Shown in pieces: positions 25,391 through 33,341 of a stretch of 64,000 nt of DNA. The stretch lies in NCBI RefSeq assembly GCF_003076475.1, contig NZ_CP020919.1, positions 2,976,001 through 3,040,000 on the forward strand, in the 5' to 3' direction. Position numbers and translations under genes: made by a program. Within the stretch, counting starts at the first letter, position 1. Each line of letters opens with the position of its first letter. The stretch comes from Flavobacterium kingsejongi (GTDB lineage: Bacteria; Bacteroidota; Bacteroidia; Flavobacteriales; Flavobacteriaceae). The notes under the pieces are model-generated. The model was not told where the DNA came from, did not search any database, and worked only from the letters and a program-made list of their open reading frames with translations.

Positions 25391-25422
25391 AGTGGAGCTT
25401 TTTATTCCTAAAAAACTCCACT
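25391..25422. repeat. Stem-loop upstream of the YtxH-like gene
   Basis: AGTGGAG...TTTTT pairs with AAAAA..CTCCACT around an ATTCCT loop. No T-run follows on either strand, so it is not a clear terminator. It could be a leader structure or operator for the gene at 25044-25319. Confidence 0.35.
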
Positions 25423-25630
25423 ATGAATAAAGAGTTTGGTTGGTTGGTTATAACATTACAAAGTTGCTGAAATCCCGGAAGAGTTGTATTACAACTTTAA
25501 TTGGATAGTTTACACAATTCCCATATTAGCTTTATTTTAAGAAAATTACGAATAATAATTATCATGGAATTTGAAGGTAATTTCTTTGTAAACCTGATCG
25601 TTAGCGTAGTACTTTTAGAATGAAACTAAA

Positions 25631-25660
25631 AAAAAACGCTCCCGGATAGGAGCGTTTTTA
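25631..25660 (-). terminator. Terminator of the OmpA-family gene
   Basis: CGCTCC (25637-25642) and GGAGCG (25649-25654) arms, with A and T runs on either side. It starts 19 bases beyond the stop codon at 25679. Confidence 0.8.
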
Positions 25661-25678
25661 TAAACTATAAAAAATGAT

Positions 25679-26515
25679 TTATTTCGCAGTCATGTTTTTC
25701 ATTTCTTTTTCAATCATGTCGTAGAACTGATCAATTTTTGGAAGTACCACAATACGTGTTCTTCTGTTGATTGCTCTGTTTTCTGCACTGTTATTGTCTA
25801 CTAAAGGAATATATTCACTTCTACCGGCAGCAATAAGTTGTTTTGGATTAACGTTCAATTCCTGTAACACACGGATAATAGAAGTAGAACGTTTAACACT
25901 CAAATCCCAGTTGTCTAACAATACACCATTAGATTTGTAAGGTACATTATCAGTATGCCCTTCAACCATACATTCGAAATCTGGTTTGCTGTTTACTACT
26001 TTTGCAACTTTCGCCAATACTTCTTTTGCACGGTCACTTACATTATAGCTACCACTTTTAAACAATAATTTGTCTGCTATAGAGATAAAAACCACTCCTT
26101 TTTCTACGTTGATCTGGATATCCGGATCGCTGATTCCTACAGAGCTTTTTAAACTGCTTACTAAAGCAAGCGTTACAGAATCCTTACGGGTAAGTGCATC
26201 CTGAAGACGGGTGATCTTAAGGTCTTTTTCTTTCATGCTTTCCAATGACTTCTCAAGGTTTTGAGCTCCTTTAGTAGATAACGTGGTAATATTACCCATG
26301 TTATTCATTAAATCAGAGTTGTTTTTCTTAAGATATTCTACCTGGCCAGCCATTGCTTCTCTTTCAGTAAGACAAGTGTTCAGTTTTACTGTAGCTGTAT
26401 TCAACAAATCCTGGATTTCTTTGTTTTTGCTTTCTAATTCAGCAATCTTCTTCTTGGTACCACAAGAGGTTGACAATAAAGCTACTATTGAAAGTGCTAA
26501 AATGACTTTTTTCAT
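25679..26515 (-). CDS. OmpA-family lipoprotein
   Basis: 278 residues. A lipoprotein signal ends LLSTSC, giving Cys-18 as the lipidated residue. Residues ~20-115 form a coiled coil. The C-terminal OmpA/MotB domain (about 145-270) has GHTDNVPYKS and the closing NRRTRIVVLPK, which bind peptidoglycan. It should tether the outer membrane to the cell wall, or serve as a MotB-like cell-envelope scaffold. It has its own -7 element at 26543-26550 and its own terminator. Confidence 0.9.
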   Translation of the reverse strand: MKKVILALSIVALLSTSCGTKKKIAELESKNKEIQDLLNTATVKLNTCLTEREAMAGQVEYLKKNNSDLMNNMGNITTLSTKGAQNLEKSLESMKEKDLKITRLQDALTRKDSVTLALVSSLKSSVGISDPDIQINVEKGVVFISIADKLLFKSGSYNVSDRAKEVLAKVAKVVNSKPDFECMVEGHTDNVPYKSNGVLLDNWDLSVKRSTSIIRVLQELNVNPKQLIAAGRSEYIPLVDNNSAENRAINRRTRIVVLPKIDQFYDMIEKEMKNMTAK

Positions 26516-26542
26516 AAGTTTCGTTTTAATTGAGTAATGTTA

Positions 26543-26550
26543 CAAAGTTA
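26543..26550 (-). promoter_or_regulatory. -7 promoter element TAACTTTG of the OmpA-family gene
   Basis: Minus-strand match to TAnnTTTG, 27 bases before the ATG at 26515. Confidence 0.55.
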
Positions 26551-26592
26551 GTAATAATAAAAAAAATAGTCATAAATTGATATAAACTATTG

Positions 26593-27594
26593 TTAATTTT
26601 GGTTATCAAAGACTTTGCCATTTTTAAAATAATAGCGGTAAACGATGCTGTTAATAGTGTAATATTTTTCGGACTGGTAGGTGCCCCTCTTTTTGTAATT
26701 CTGCATAAAATTCCTGTAGAAGTCATAATGTGCCCTGAGTATGGCCCATAGATGGGATGGTTTGCCTTGAAGCAAGAAAAGAATCCCTATCGGGCCATCC
26801 TGGACAAGCCGCATCAATAATGTTGGAAATAGTTGGTGCTTGGGCAGGTTTTTAACCAACATGTATAATGAGTTCCTAAAATTCAGGAATGTTTTTTGGG
26901 AACTTCCGGTTTTAAGCGTAGCGCCTCCAACATGGTATACTGTAGCGCTGCCACAATAGTAGATTTTATAACCTTTATTGAAAGCCCTCCAGCACAAATC
27001 AATTTCTTCCTGATGTGCAAAAAAATCACTATCAAATCCTCCCAGTTCACGGTATACCGATTTTCGGATGAAAAAACAGGCACCGGATGCCCAGAAAATT
27101 TCAATGGTGTCATTATATTGCCCGGTATCTTTTTCAAGCGTGTTGAGAATTCTGCCACGGCAATAGGGAATACCGTATTTATCCAAATAGCCACCACCAG
27201 CACCGGCATATTCAAAATAACTTTTGTTTTTAAAATCGAGTATTTTCGGCTGTACAATTGCCGTTAACGGATCCGTTTCAAAAAGCGCTATAGGGTCGGT
27301 CAGCCAATTGGGGGTTACTTCAATATCAGAATTCAATAAAACATAATACTCTTCTTCAACCGACTTTAGCGCCTCATTGTAACCTTGGGCAAAACCATAG
27401 TTCTGATTATTTTGGATGATTTTAATGTTGGGATACTCGGTCTGTATATAGGCTATGGAATTGTCTGTAGAGGCATTGTCGGCGATATATATAACGGCAC
27501 CGGCAGAATGCTGTAGTAGTGCCGGAAGAAATTGTTCCAGTAACTGCTTACCATTCCAGTTGAGTATTATAATGGCTGTAGTGTGTTGTGTCAT
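26593..27594 (-). CDS. Family 2 glycosyltransferase
   Basis: 333 residues from the ATG at 27594. The longer frame is rejected because it would run into the gene upstream. The GT-A fold is seen in AIIILNWNGKQLLEQFLPALL, IADNASTDNS, the metal-binding NSDIEVTP and the acceptor-side FFAHQEEIDLCWRAF. A hydrophobic stretch near the C-terminus (GPIGILFLLQG) suggests membrane contact. It resembles rhamnosyltransferase-like enzymes that extend surface glycans. It starts 10 bases after the HsdR-N gene, so the two probably share a transcript. Confidence 0.88.
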   Translation of the reverse strand: MTQHTTAIIILNWNGKQLLEQFLPALLQHSAGAVIYIADNASTDNSIAYIQTEYPNIKIIQNNQNYGFAQGYNEALKSVEEEYYVLLNSDIEVTPNWLTDPIALFETDPLTAIVQPKILDFKNKSYFEYAGAGGGYLDKYGIPYCRGRILNTLEKDTGQYNDTIEIFWASGACFFIRKSVYRELGGFDSDFFAHQEEIDLCWRAFNKGYKIYYCGSATVYHVGGATLKTGSSQKTFLNFRNSLYMLVKNLPKHQLFPTLLMRLVQDGPIGILFLLQGKPSHLWAILRAHYDFYRNFMQNYKKRGTYQSEKYYTINSIVYRYYFKNGKVFDNQN

Positions 27595-27604
27595 AACTGT
27601 AAAA

Positions 27605-28060
27605 TCAACTGTTTTTATTTTGATAATCCGGTAGCTCCTGTAAGAAATTATATTGTTCCTGCTCAAAATCCATCTGGCAAAAATAATGATTGAGGCCGTT
27701 GGTTACCATCAGGTATTCGGCTTTCATAGTCATATTATACCGCGCAATCTGATCGAATGTAATCTGGGAGATCGAAATATCAGCAGACTTGCATTCTACC
27801 AGGATAAAAATACTGCCATCTGTATTGAAAACGACCACATCATAGCGTTTGGTAATGCCATTAATTTTGAGCAGTTTTTCGACATTGATCATTGATTTTG
27901 GGTAGCTTTTGGCTTCAAGAAGGTAACGGACTACATGCTGACGGACCCATTCTTCCGGAGTGAGGATTACAAATTTTTTACGGATTTCATCGAAGACCGC
28001 AATTTTATTTTCGCTATTTTTGAAACGAAATTTATAAGCAGGGAAATTCAGTTGATGCAT
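27605..28060 (-). CDS. HsdR-N-like nuclease-fold protein (orphan)
   Basis: 151 residues matching only the N-terminal domain of type I restriction R subunits. The PD-(D/E)xK core is visible: TPEEWVRQHVVRYLL, RYDVVVFNTDGSIFILVECKSADI with D and E-x-K. No helicase domain and no hsdM or hsdS genes are nearby, so it is not a working restriction system. Standalone copies like this are common in flavobacteria. They may process DNA or RNA ends. A -7 element (28065-28072) ends five bases before the ATG. Confidence 0.82.
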   Translation of the reverse strand: MHQLNFPAYKFRFKNSENKIAVFDEIRKKFVILTPEEWVRQHVVRYLLEAKSYPKSMINVEKLLKINGITKRYDVVVFNTDGSIFILVECKSADISISQITFDQIARYNMTMKAEYLMVTNGLNHYFCQMDFEQEQYNFLQELPDYQNKNS

Positions 28061-28064
28061 AAGG

Positions 28065-28072
28065 CAAATGTA
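28065..28072 (-). promoter_or_regulatory. -7 promoter element TACATTTG of the HsdR-N gene
   Basis: Full TAnnTTTG match on the minus strand. Only four bases separate its final G from the ATG at 28060, predicting a leaderless transcript. Confidence 0.5.
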
Positions 28073-28117
28073 ATTTGAAAATTCGGAACTTAAAAAGCTG
28101 GAGATTTATATTTACCA

Positions 28118-28125
28118 TAAATTTG
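28118..28125 (+). promoter_or_regulatory. -7 promoter element TAAATTTG of holA
   Basis: Full TAnnTTTG match, 25 bases before the ATG at 28151. It forms a divergent promoter pair with the HsdR-N element. Confidence 0.6.
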
Positions 28126-28150
28126 CAGCCAAGCCAACCCAATACATGAA

Positions 28151-29155
28151 ATGGACGAAGTAGTAAAAATTGTAAACGAAATAAAGCAGGGAAATATAAA
28201 GCCTATTTATTTTCTGATGGGTGAGGAGTCCTATTATATCGATAAATTATCGGAATATATTGAGCAAAATATACTTGCAGAAGAGGAAAAAGGATTCAAT
28301 CAAATGGTATTGTATGGACGCGATGTTACTATTGATGACATTGTTTCCCATGCTAAGAGGTATCCTATGATGGCCGATCGCCAGGTTGTAATTGTTAAAG
28401 AAGCCCAGGAACTCAGTCGTACAATTGACCGCCTGGAATCCTATGTTGAAAATCCACAGCCCACGACAGTACTGGTATTTTGTTACAAATATAAAACCCT
28501 GGACAAACGCAAGAAACTTACGAAGTTATTGGGCCAAAAAGGGGTAGTGTTTGAAAGTAAGAAACTCTATGAAAACCAGATCGGGGACTGGATCAAGCGG
28601 GTGCTTTCCGGGAAAGGCTATACCATTGAACCCAAAGCGGCAGCCATGCTTGTTGAATTTTTGGGAACCGACCTGAGTAAAATCAATAATGAATTGGAAA
28701 AACTGCAAATCATATTACCCAAAGGCGGGACAATTACACCCAAGCTGATTGAAGATAATATTGGATTCAGCAAGGATTTTAATGTATTTGAATTACGAAA
28801 AGCATTAGGGGAGAAAAACCAGCTCAAGGCGTATCAAATTGCCAATTATTTTGCAGAAAATCCCAAGGATAATCCTATTGTAGTGACGACAAGCCTGGTA
28901 TTTTCTTTTTTTCTACAATTGCTGCAATACCACGGGCTAAAAGATAAAAATCCCAAGAATGTAGCGTCCGTACTCCGGGTGAATCCTTATTTTCTTAAGG
29001 ATTATGATGTAGCACTCCGCAATTATCCAATGCGCAAGGTGAGCCAGATTGTAGCTACTTTACGGGATGTCGATGTAAAAAGCAAAGGGGTGGGTGCCAA
29101 TGCATTGCCACAGTCCGATTTACTTCGGGAAATGTTATTTAAAATTTTTAATTAG
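28151..29155 (+). CDS. holA: DNA polymerase III, delta subunit
   Basis: 334 residues with the HolA layout. The N-terminal AAA+-like domain has PIYFLMGEESYYIDKLSEYIE and YPMMADRQVVIVKEAQEL. The middle lid holds ELEKLQIILP, and the C-terminal collar domain contains the FELRKALGEKN segment. Delta opens the sliding clamp within the clamp loader. No Walker A is expected in delta and none is present. It is 95 bases upstream of a small membrane protein gene. Confidence 0.92.
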   Translation: MDEVVKIVNEIKQGNIKPIYFLMGEESYYIDKLSEYIEQNILAEEEKGFNQMVLYGRDVTIDDIVSHAKRYPMMADRQVVIVKEAQELSRTIDRLESYVENPQPTTVLVFCYKYKTLDKRKKLTKLLGQKGVVFESKKLYENQIGDWIKRVLSGKGYTIEPKAAAMLVEFLGTDLSKINNELEKLQIILPKGGTITPKLIEDNIGFSKDFNVFELRKALGEKNQLKAYQIANYFAENPKDNPIVVTTSLVFSFFLQLLQYHGLKDKNPKNVASVLRVNPYFLKDYDVALRNYPMRKVSQIVATLRDVDVKSKGVGANALPQSDLLREMLFKIFN

Positions 29156-29249
29156 CAGCCGGCACCCTTAGCGAACAGATGTAACTTGTTATGATCGTTT
29201 TACCAATTAAAATTTCGATATTTGTAATGCTATCAGAATAAGAAAAAAT

Positions 29250-29432
29250 ATGGGAATGAATAAAAATACAATTTTAGGATGGGCCACTTTTATTATGGTT
29301 CTTATGGGACTATTATTAATTGCGCTCGGGATATTCAAATACAGCGAATTAGCAGGATATGGTTTTTCGGCTGTAGGAATAGGTTTCTTCGCTATCGCCT
29401 GGGTTTTTAATGCGCTTAAAGGCAGGGTATAA
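29250..29432 (+). CDS. Small two-span membrane protein (CAL67264-like)
   Basis: 60 residues with two hydrophobic segments, about 10-28 and 35-52, joined by a short polar turn (KYSELAGYG). It matches my memory of the CAL67264 family of small flavobacterial membrane proteins, found next to holA. Function unknown. It ends in a bidirectional terminator. An alternative start is ATG at 29256. Confidence 0.75.
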   Translation: MGMNKNTILGWATFIMVLMGLLLIALGIFKYSELAGYGFSAVGIGFFAIAWVFNALKGRV

Positions 29433-29456
29433 TCCATTAATAAACTATTATCGAAT

Positions 29457-29486
29457 AAAAGAATCCGCTAATTGGCGGATTCTTTT
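29457..29486. terminator. Bidirectional terminator
   Basis: GAATCCGC and GCGGATTC arms with a TAATTG loop, flanked by A and T runs. It separates the rightward small membrane protein gene from the leftward esterase gene. Confidence 0.8.
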
Positions 29487-29510
29487 GTTCTAGCATACTC
29501 ATTTTAAGAG

Positions 29511-30314
29511 CTATTTTCCATCAAAAAATCGTTTGAAGAAATCCAGTTGCAATAGCGCTGCCTTTGACCAATAGGCCGCATTATGGTTCCCCGGATGTTC
29601 CATATAGTCGTGGAGAATTTTATGTTGTACCAAAAGATCGTGGAATTGTCGGTTTTGCTGTGCCAGCGGATCTTCAGTACCACAATCCAAAAGTATTCTT
29701 TGGCCTGAAGTTTCCAATGCTGTAATGCGGCTTCTGACCAGGTATTGCTCCCAGACGAATCCGTCATTGCCCAACACCTTATCGATGTCATACTCTTTTA
29801 CATAGTCCCTAAAATCGATTACACCACACATACTGCCCAAGATACCAAAGGTCTCAGGATGCTGGCTACCAATGGTCAAAGTGCCAAAACCTCCCATGCT
29901 CCAACCGAGCAGGCAACAATTTTTAGGCCCTTTTTTGGTTGGGAAATGTGCCTCTGTATAGGAGGGAAGCTCTTTAGAAATAAAGGTTTCATACTGGATA
30001 CTTTTGTTTACTGGGCTGTTGACATACCAGCTGTTAAAACCGCCGTCAGGCAGGACAAAAATTACCTGATCGGTATCTGCACGCTGTACAAGGGATGGAA
30101 TATCCTGTGAAAGCGTACGTTGCGGATTGCCGCTGTAACCATGTAAAATGTAAATCACCGGATAATTACTTTTGATAGTAGTCTTATCGGGCACAATTAC
30201 AAGGACAGGGATTATTTTACCCATAGATGCACTATAAACAGTGATGGAATGTGTTTTTGAAGCCTGGATACAATTAGTAATTATAAGTGCCAAAAGGAGC
30301 ATTATTTTTTTCAT
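29511..30314 (-). CDS. Secreted esterase D-like alpha/beta hydrolase
   Basis: 267 residues. A signal peptide (about 1-18, ending IQA) sends it to the periplasm or outside. The alpha/beta-hydrolase fold shows VIYILHGYSGNPQRT (oxyanion), nucleophile Ser in GWSMGGFG near residue 145, and the late His in HPGNHNAAYWS. Asp in LLDCGTEDP probably completes the triad. Relatives include tributyrin esterases and antigen-85-like enzymes. Substrate unknown. It is 18 bases downstream of the RidA-like gene. Confidence 0.85.
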   Translation of the reverse strand: MKKIMLLLALIITNCIQASKTHSITVYSASMGKIIPVLVIVPDKTTIKSNYPVIYILHGYSGNPQRTLSQDIPSLVQRADTDQVIFVLPDGGFNSWYVNSPVNKSIQYETFISKELPSYTEAHFPTKKGPKNCCLLGWSMGGFGTLTIGSQHPETFGILGSMCGVIDFRDYVKEYDIDKVLGNDGFVWEQYLVRSRITALETSGQRILLDCGTEDPLAQQNRQFHDLLVQHKILHDYMEHPGNHNAAYWSKAALLQLDFFKRFFDGK

Positions 30315-30332
30315 CAGTTTTTATTTTGAAGG

Positions 30333-30791
30333 TTATTTTTTAGGCAGTACCGCAATGGCATCGATTTCTATTTTCATATGGTCCAATGCCAGTCTTGGCA
30401 CCGGAATCAAAGTACTCACGGGATAGTTTCCATTTTTCCATATTTTTTGAACCTCTTCGGTATAAATCCTCAGTTTTTCAGCATCGTGATCCACTATCAG
30501 GATTGTAAATTTGATGACATTTTCCGGTGTAAGCCCGTAGCTGGCCAGTGCAATTTTAAGATTGGCCAGTGTAAACTGAACCTGTCTCCTAAAATCATTG
30601 CTTAATGTACCCGAGCGATCTTCCGATCCACTTTGCCCTGCGATGAAAACATACTGGCTGCTGGCAGGTGCCGTTGCGGTATGGCTAAAACCATAAGGTG
30701 ATGGATCAAAAATGCCTGATGGATTTTTAAATGTTTGTGCCTTTGCAGGTAGGATGATGCTGCACAATAGCGTAGCAAATACTATTTTCAT
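30333..30791 (-). CDS. Exported RidA-family protein
   Basis: 152 residues from the ATG at 30791, chosen because it gives a clean signal peptide (MKIVFATLLCSIILPAKAQ). The rest is a RidA/YjgF trimer-forming domain: YVFIAGQSGSEDRSG, FTLANLKIALASYGLTPENVIKFTI and VPRLALDHMKIEIDAIAVL. The usual arginine before a cysteine-free motif is not obvious; canonical RidA deaminates enamines/imines in the cytoplasm, so an exported copy is atypical and its substrate is unknown. It lies between a Crp-type regulator and the esterase. Confidence 0.83.
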   Translation of the reverse strand: MKIVFATLLCSIILPAKAQTFKNPSGIFDPSPYGFSHTATAPASSQYVFIAGQSGSEDRSGTLSNDFRRQVQFTLANLKIALASYGLTPENVIKFTILIVDHDAEKLRIYTEEVQKIWKNGNYPVSTLIPVPRLALDHMKIEIDAIAVLPKK

Positions 30792-30864
30792 AATTAAAAA
30801 GATTAGAATTAGAAGTACAAAATTCTGTCTTTTTACTCTGTAAAACATTTACATATGTTGACGT

Positions 30865-31443
30865 TTATGATTTTTCCAAATCGCGTCGGATGCGGCTGAG
30901 TTGTGTAGGCGTAATGCCAAGGTAGGAAGCGATTTGATGTTGCTTCAACCGGGGTTCAATGGTATGGTATTCCATTTTGAATGTGCTATAGCGTTGTTTC
31001 GCTGTTTCATATTTCAGGGAGATTTCCAGGTTTTCTTTTGCAATAACCCAATTGATTTCGAGGTATTTCAATTGAAAAAGAGTGAGTTCATGGTATTTTT
31101 CCATCAACTGCCGAAATTCCTTGTTGGGATAAATCAGGATTTCACTGTCTTCCAGGGCACAAATGCTAAAATGGCTCGGCTGTTGCTGCAGGAGGGCGGA
31201 AGTAGAAGCCATAAAACTATTTTCTCCAAAAAACTTTTTGATGACATCATCCCCATTATCGGCACTGTGGTAGTAGGAGAACAATCCTTTTGTAATAAAA
31301 GCATACGTATCGGGAACAGCTCCCTGACGCAGGAAAAAATCATTTTTTGCAATGAATTTGGGAACAACTAAAGCAGATAATTCCCTTTTGCATTCGGGAG
31401 AGAGCTTTTGGTATTTTTCAATTTCCTCAAATAGTTTTTCCAT
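30865..31443 (-). CDS. Crp/Fnr-family transcriptional regulator
   Basis: 192 residues. A cyclic-nucleotide-binding beta-roll (about 20-120) begins FFLRQGAVPDTYAFITKGLFSYY, but lacks the strict cAMP-binding residues. The C-terminal winged helix ends HQIASYLGITPTQLSRIRRDL. This size and form is typical of Bacteroidetes Crp-like regulators that sense oxidation or unknown ligands. It is divergent from nothing: it lies behind the AraC gene (42-base gap), with a near-consensus TATCTTTA box between them, and upstream of the RidA-like gene. Confidence 0.87.
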   Translation of the reverse strand: MEKLFEEIEKYQKLSPECKRELSALVVPKFIAKNDFFLRQGAVPDTYAFITKGLFSYYHSADNGDDVIKKFFGENSFMASTSALLQQQPSHFSICALEDSEILIYPNKEFRQLMEKYHELTLFQLKYLEINWVIAKENLEISLKYETAKQRYSTFKMEYHTIEPRLKQHQIASYLGITPTQLSRIRRDLEKS

Positions 31444-31484
31444 AACGATAGCTACAATAGTAATAGGTAAAGATACACTATCTG

Positions 31485-32486
31485 TTACAATTGGAATTTC
31501 AATTTTGCCGGAGTATAGCCAAATTTATTCTTGAAGGCCGTGGTAAAATGATGAACGTGCTGATAGCCACAATAATCGGCGATTTCCGGAATGGATTTAT
31601 GCTCATCCAGTAGCATTCTTTTGGAATATTGCATCCTGATCTCATGCAGGTAACCAAAAACAGTAGTTCCAAACAGCTGCTTGAACCCTTTCTTCAGTTT
31701 AAAATCATTCAACCCTACTTTATGTGATAACTCCAGCAAGGAATAGGGCTGGCTCATGTTTTTTTCGACCAGCTCTTTGGCATAATAAATCTTCTCAATA
31801 TCTTCTTTACGCAAATTAGGAGGAGCAACCGTATTTTGTGAGGCTTCAAATTGCTCAATCTGTAGTAGTAATAATTCGATGATTTTGGATTCGAGATACA
31901 TTCGTTTTAGCATGCCGGTTTTTTGGCAGCTCCCAATCTCAAACAGAATGAGGTTCATTTGAGGTGTAATAGGCATATTTTTAGGACTCAGCAGATTCAC
32001 CATTTCATAGTGCCCGGATTGTTTTAGGAAATTTTGGATCGTTTTATTCTCTGCATCAGCAAAGCGATTGAAATAGGCTTCTGTAAAGTGAATTTCAAAA
32101 ACCTCATGATTTTCCCTTTGTTTGCCTACCTTAAAAGTGCCTTCAAACTGATTGGAAAAGAAAAAATTATGCTGTTGGGCAGCAAAGCAAATGCGTTGAT
32201 TGTGGTTTAAAGAATCTACCTGGGCTGTGCCACAAAGTGAAAAATGCATTTCATAAATGGAGTCTTTATTGTCAAAATTGATAGCAAGATCCTGGTTCAT
32301 CTTACTGCTGTGTTTTAAAATATGTACCCCGTCAAACCAGGTTTGGCGAATGATAGCTTCTCCTATTTTGTCATCTTTTAGTTTTGCGGTTTTCTCCACG
32401 ATACTCTGGCTGCTATTGAAACCATAGTCAAAATGATGCTCTAATAATATCTCTTTTAAATCTTTATCCTGTATAGTAAGTTTCAT
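31485..32486 (-). CDS. AraC-family transcriptional regulator
   Basis: 333 residues from the ATG at 32486; the frame extends upstream only through a non-ATG start. The N-terminal ~200 residues are a ligand or sensor domain. The C-terminal two helix-turn-helix domain has YSLLELSHKVGLNDFKLKKGFKQLFG and HKSIPEIADYCGYQHVHHFTTAFKNKFGYTP. It resembles AraC regulators next to siderophore genes in Bacteroidetes. It is divergent from the siderophore-interacting protein gene, and direct repeats right at its start look like its own operator. Confidence 0.9.
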   Translation of the reverse strand: MKLTIQDKDLKEILLEHHFDYGFNSSQSIVEKTAKLKDDKIGEAIIRQTWFDGVHILKHSSKMNQDLAINFDNKDSIYEMHFSLCGTAQVDSLNHNQRICFAAQQHNFFFSNQFEGTFKVGKQRENHEVFEIHFTEAYFNRFADAENKTIQNFLKQSGHYEMVNLLSPKNMPITPQMNLILFEIGSCQKTGMLKRMYLESKIIELLLLQIEQFEASQNTVAPPNLRKEDIEKIYYAKELVEKNMSQPYSLLELSHKVGLNDFKLKKGFKQLFGTTVFGYLHEIRMQYSKRMLLDEHKSIPEIADYCGYQHVHHFTTAFKNKFGYTPAKLKFQL

Positions 32487-32522
32487 AATCCGTCTGGCGT
32501 AAAATATAATCCGTTTAGCGTA
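32485..32522. promoter_or_regulatory. Direct-repeat operator, probably for the AraC regulator
   Basis: Two 17-bp direct repeats, ATAATCCGTCTGGCGTA (32485-32501) and ATAATCCGTTTAGCGTA (32506-32522), match at 15 of 17 bases. They start 21 bp apart, two helical turns, the classic AraC dimer layout. The first overlaps the araC start codon. The second lies 23 bp upstream of the -7 box of the divergent gene. Confidence 0.6.
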
Positions 32523-32545
32523 TGTAGTCCACAGATACAATAGCA

Positions 32546-32553
32546 GATATTTG
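32546..32553 (+). promoter_or_regulatory. Candidate -7 element GATATTTG of the siderophore-interacting protein gene
   Basis: One mismatch to TAnnTTTG (first base). It lies 46 bases before the ATG at 32600, just after the AraC-type repeats. Confidence 0.4.
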
Positions 32554-32567
32554 CAAAAATATAATTA

Positions 32568-32584
32568 TTTAGAATCAATCTAAA
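32568..32584. promoter_or_regulatory. Inverted repeat TTTAGA-N5-TCTAAA in the leader
   Basis: Perfect 6-base arms around ATCAA, just downstream of the likely transcription start of the siderophore-interacting protein gene. The shape and place fit a repressor site, for example for a Fur- or DtxR-type iron regulator. The regulator is inferred. Confidence 0.45.
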
Positions 32585-32599
32585 CAAAATAATTTCATT

Positions 32600-33328
32600 A
32601 TGCCAAAAATTTCAAAATGGCTGGGGGACACGATGGAAGTGGTCTACCATAAATTTATACATGAGGTAAAAGTAACAGGCATCCAGTATTTGGATTCCAA
32701 TTTAAAAAAAATCCGATTCACAGGGGATTTAAAAAATATTCGGTATGTGCCCGGCAATGTGGTTAAAATTCGCGTGAATGATACAGCATTCAGGCACTAT
32801 ACTATTTCCGCTTTTGATGCCGAATCAGGGAGTTGCGAAATTTTGTTTTACCTTCATGAAAAAGGGCCTGGAAGTGACTGGTCGGCCACATTGAAGGTCG
32901 GAGATACCGTTAGATTATTGGGGCCTGGTGGTCGTTTGCACTATATGCCGGATCAGGAAAACCATTTTTTATTTGGGGATGAAACCTCACTGGGCTGGAT
33001 GCAATGCATGGAGCATGAAATTGATAAAAATAACCAATTCTTTTTCGGCTTTGTAGAATTGGATCCGGAGCATGGGCATTGGGCGAATCTGGCTGACAGT
33101 TCTGTAAAAGTAGTATCAAAATCAATGGCTGATCCGGCAGCGCCTACTATTGCCATCCTGAAAGAATGGGAAGACGACTTTTGGGAAACCTCAGACCGGA
33201 TGGTTTTTTACCTGACCGGCAGGGCACAATCAATCCAGGCATTCCGAAAATTTCTATTATCCAAAGGGATTTCCGGCAGGCGCATAAAAACAGAACCGTA
33301 TTGGGCCGATGGAAAATCGGGTTTATAG
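32600..33328 (+). CDS. Siderophore-interacting protein (ferric-siderophore reductase type)
   Basis: 242 residues of the SIP/ViuB family. The FAD-binding motif is FRHYTISAFD (R-x-Y-T), with ILFYLHEKGPGSDW next. The NAD(P)H side has HFLFGDETSLGWMQCME and the C-terminal YLTGRAQSIQAFRKFL. It reduces ferric siderophores in the cytoplasm to release iron. It is divergent from an AraC regulator. No siderophore receptor is adjacent; the next gene is a convergent MFS pump. Confidence 0.9.
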   Translation: MPKISKWLGDTMEVVYHKFIHEVKVTGIQYLDSNLKKIRFTGDLKNIRYVPGNVVKIRVNDTAFRHYTISAFDAESGSCEILFYLHEKGPGSDWSATLKVGDTVRLLGPGGRLHYMPDQENHFLFGDETSLGWMQCMEHEIDKNNQFFFGFVELDPEHGHWANLADSSVKVVSKSMADPAAPTIAILKEWEDDFWETSDRMVFYLTGRAQSIQAFRKFLLSKGISGRRIKTEPYWADGKSGL

Positions 33329-33341
33329 TGCAATAATGACA

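Noticed and set aside
25564-25623. 19-codon frame starting MEFEGNFF.
   Set aside because: Too short, no promoter or ribosome site, and next to a terminator.
27595-27666. Longer start for the glycosyltransferase.
   Set aside because: It would overlap the HsdR-N gene by 62 bases and add residues outside the GT fold.
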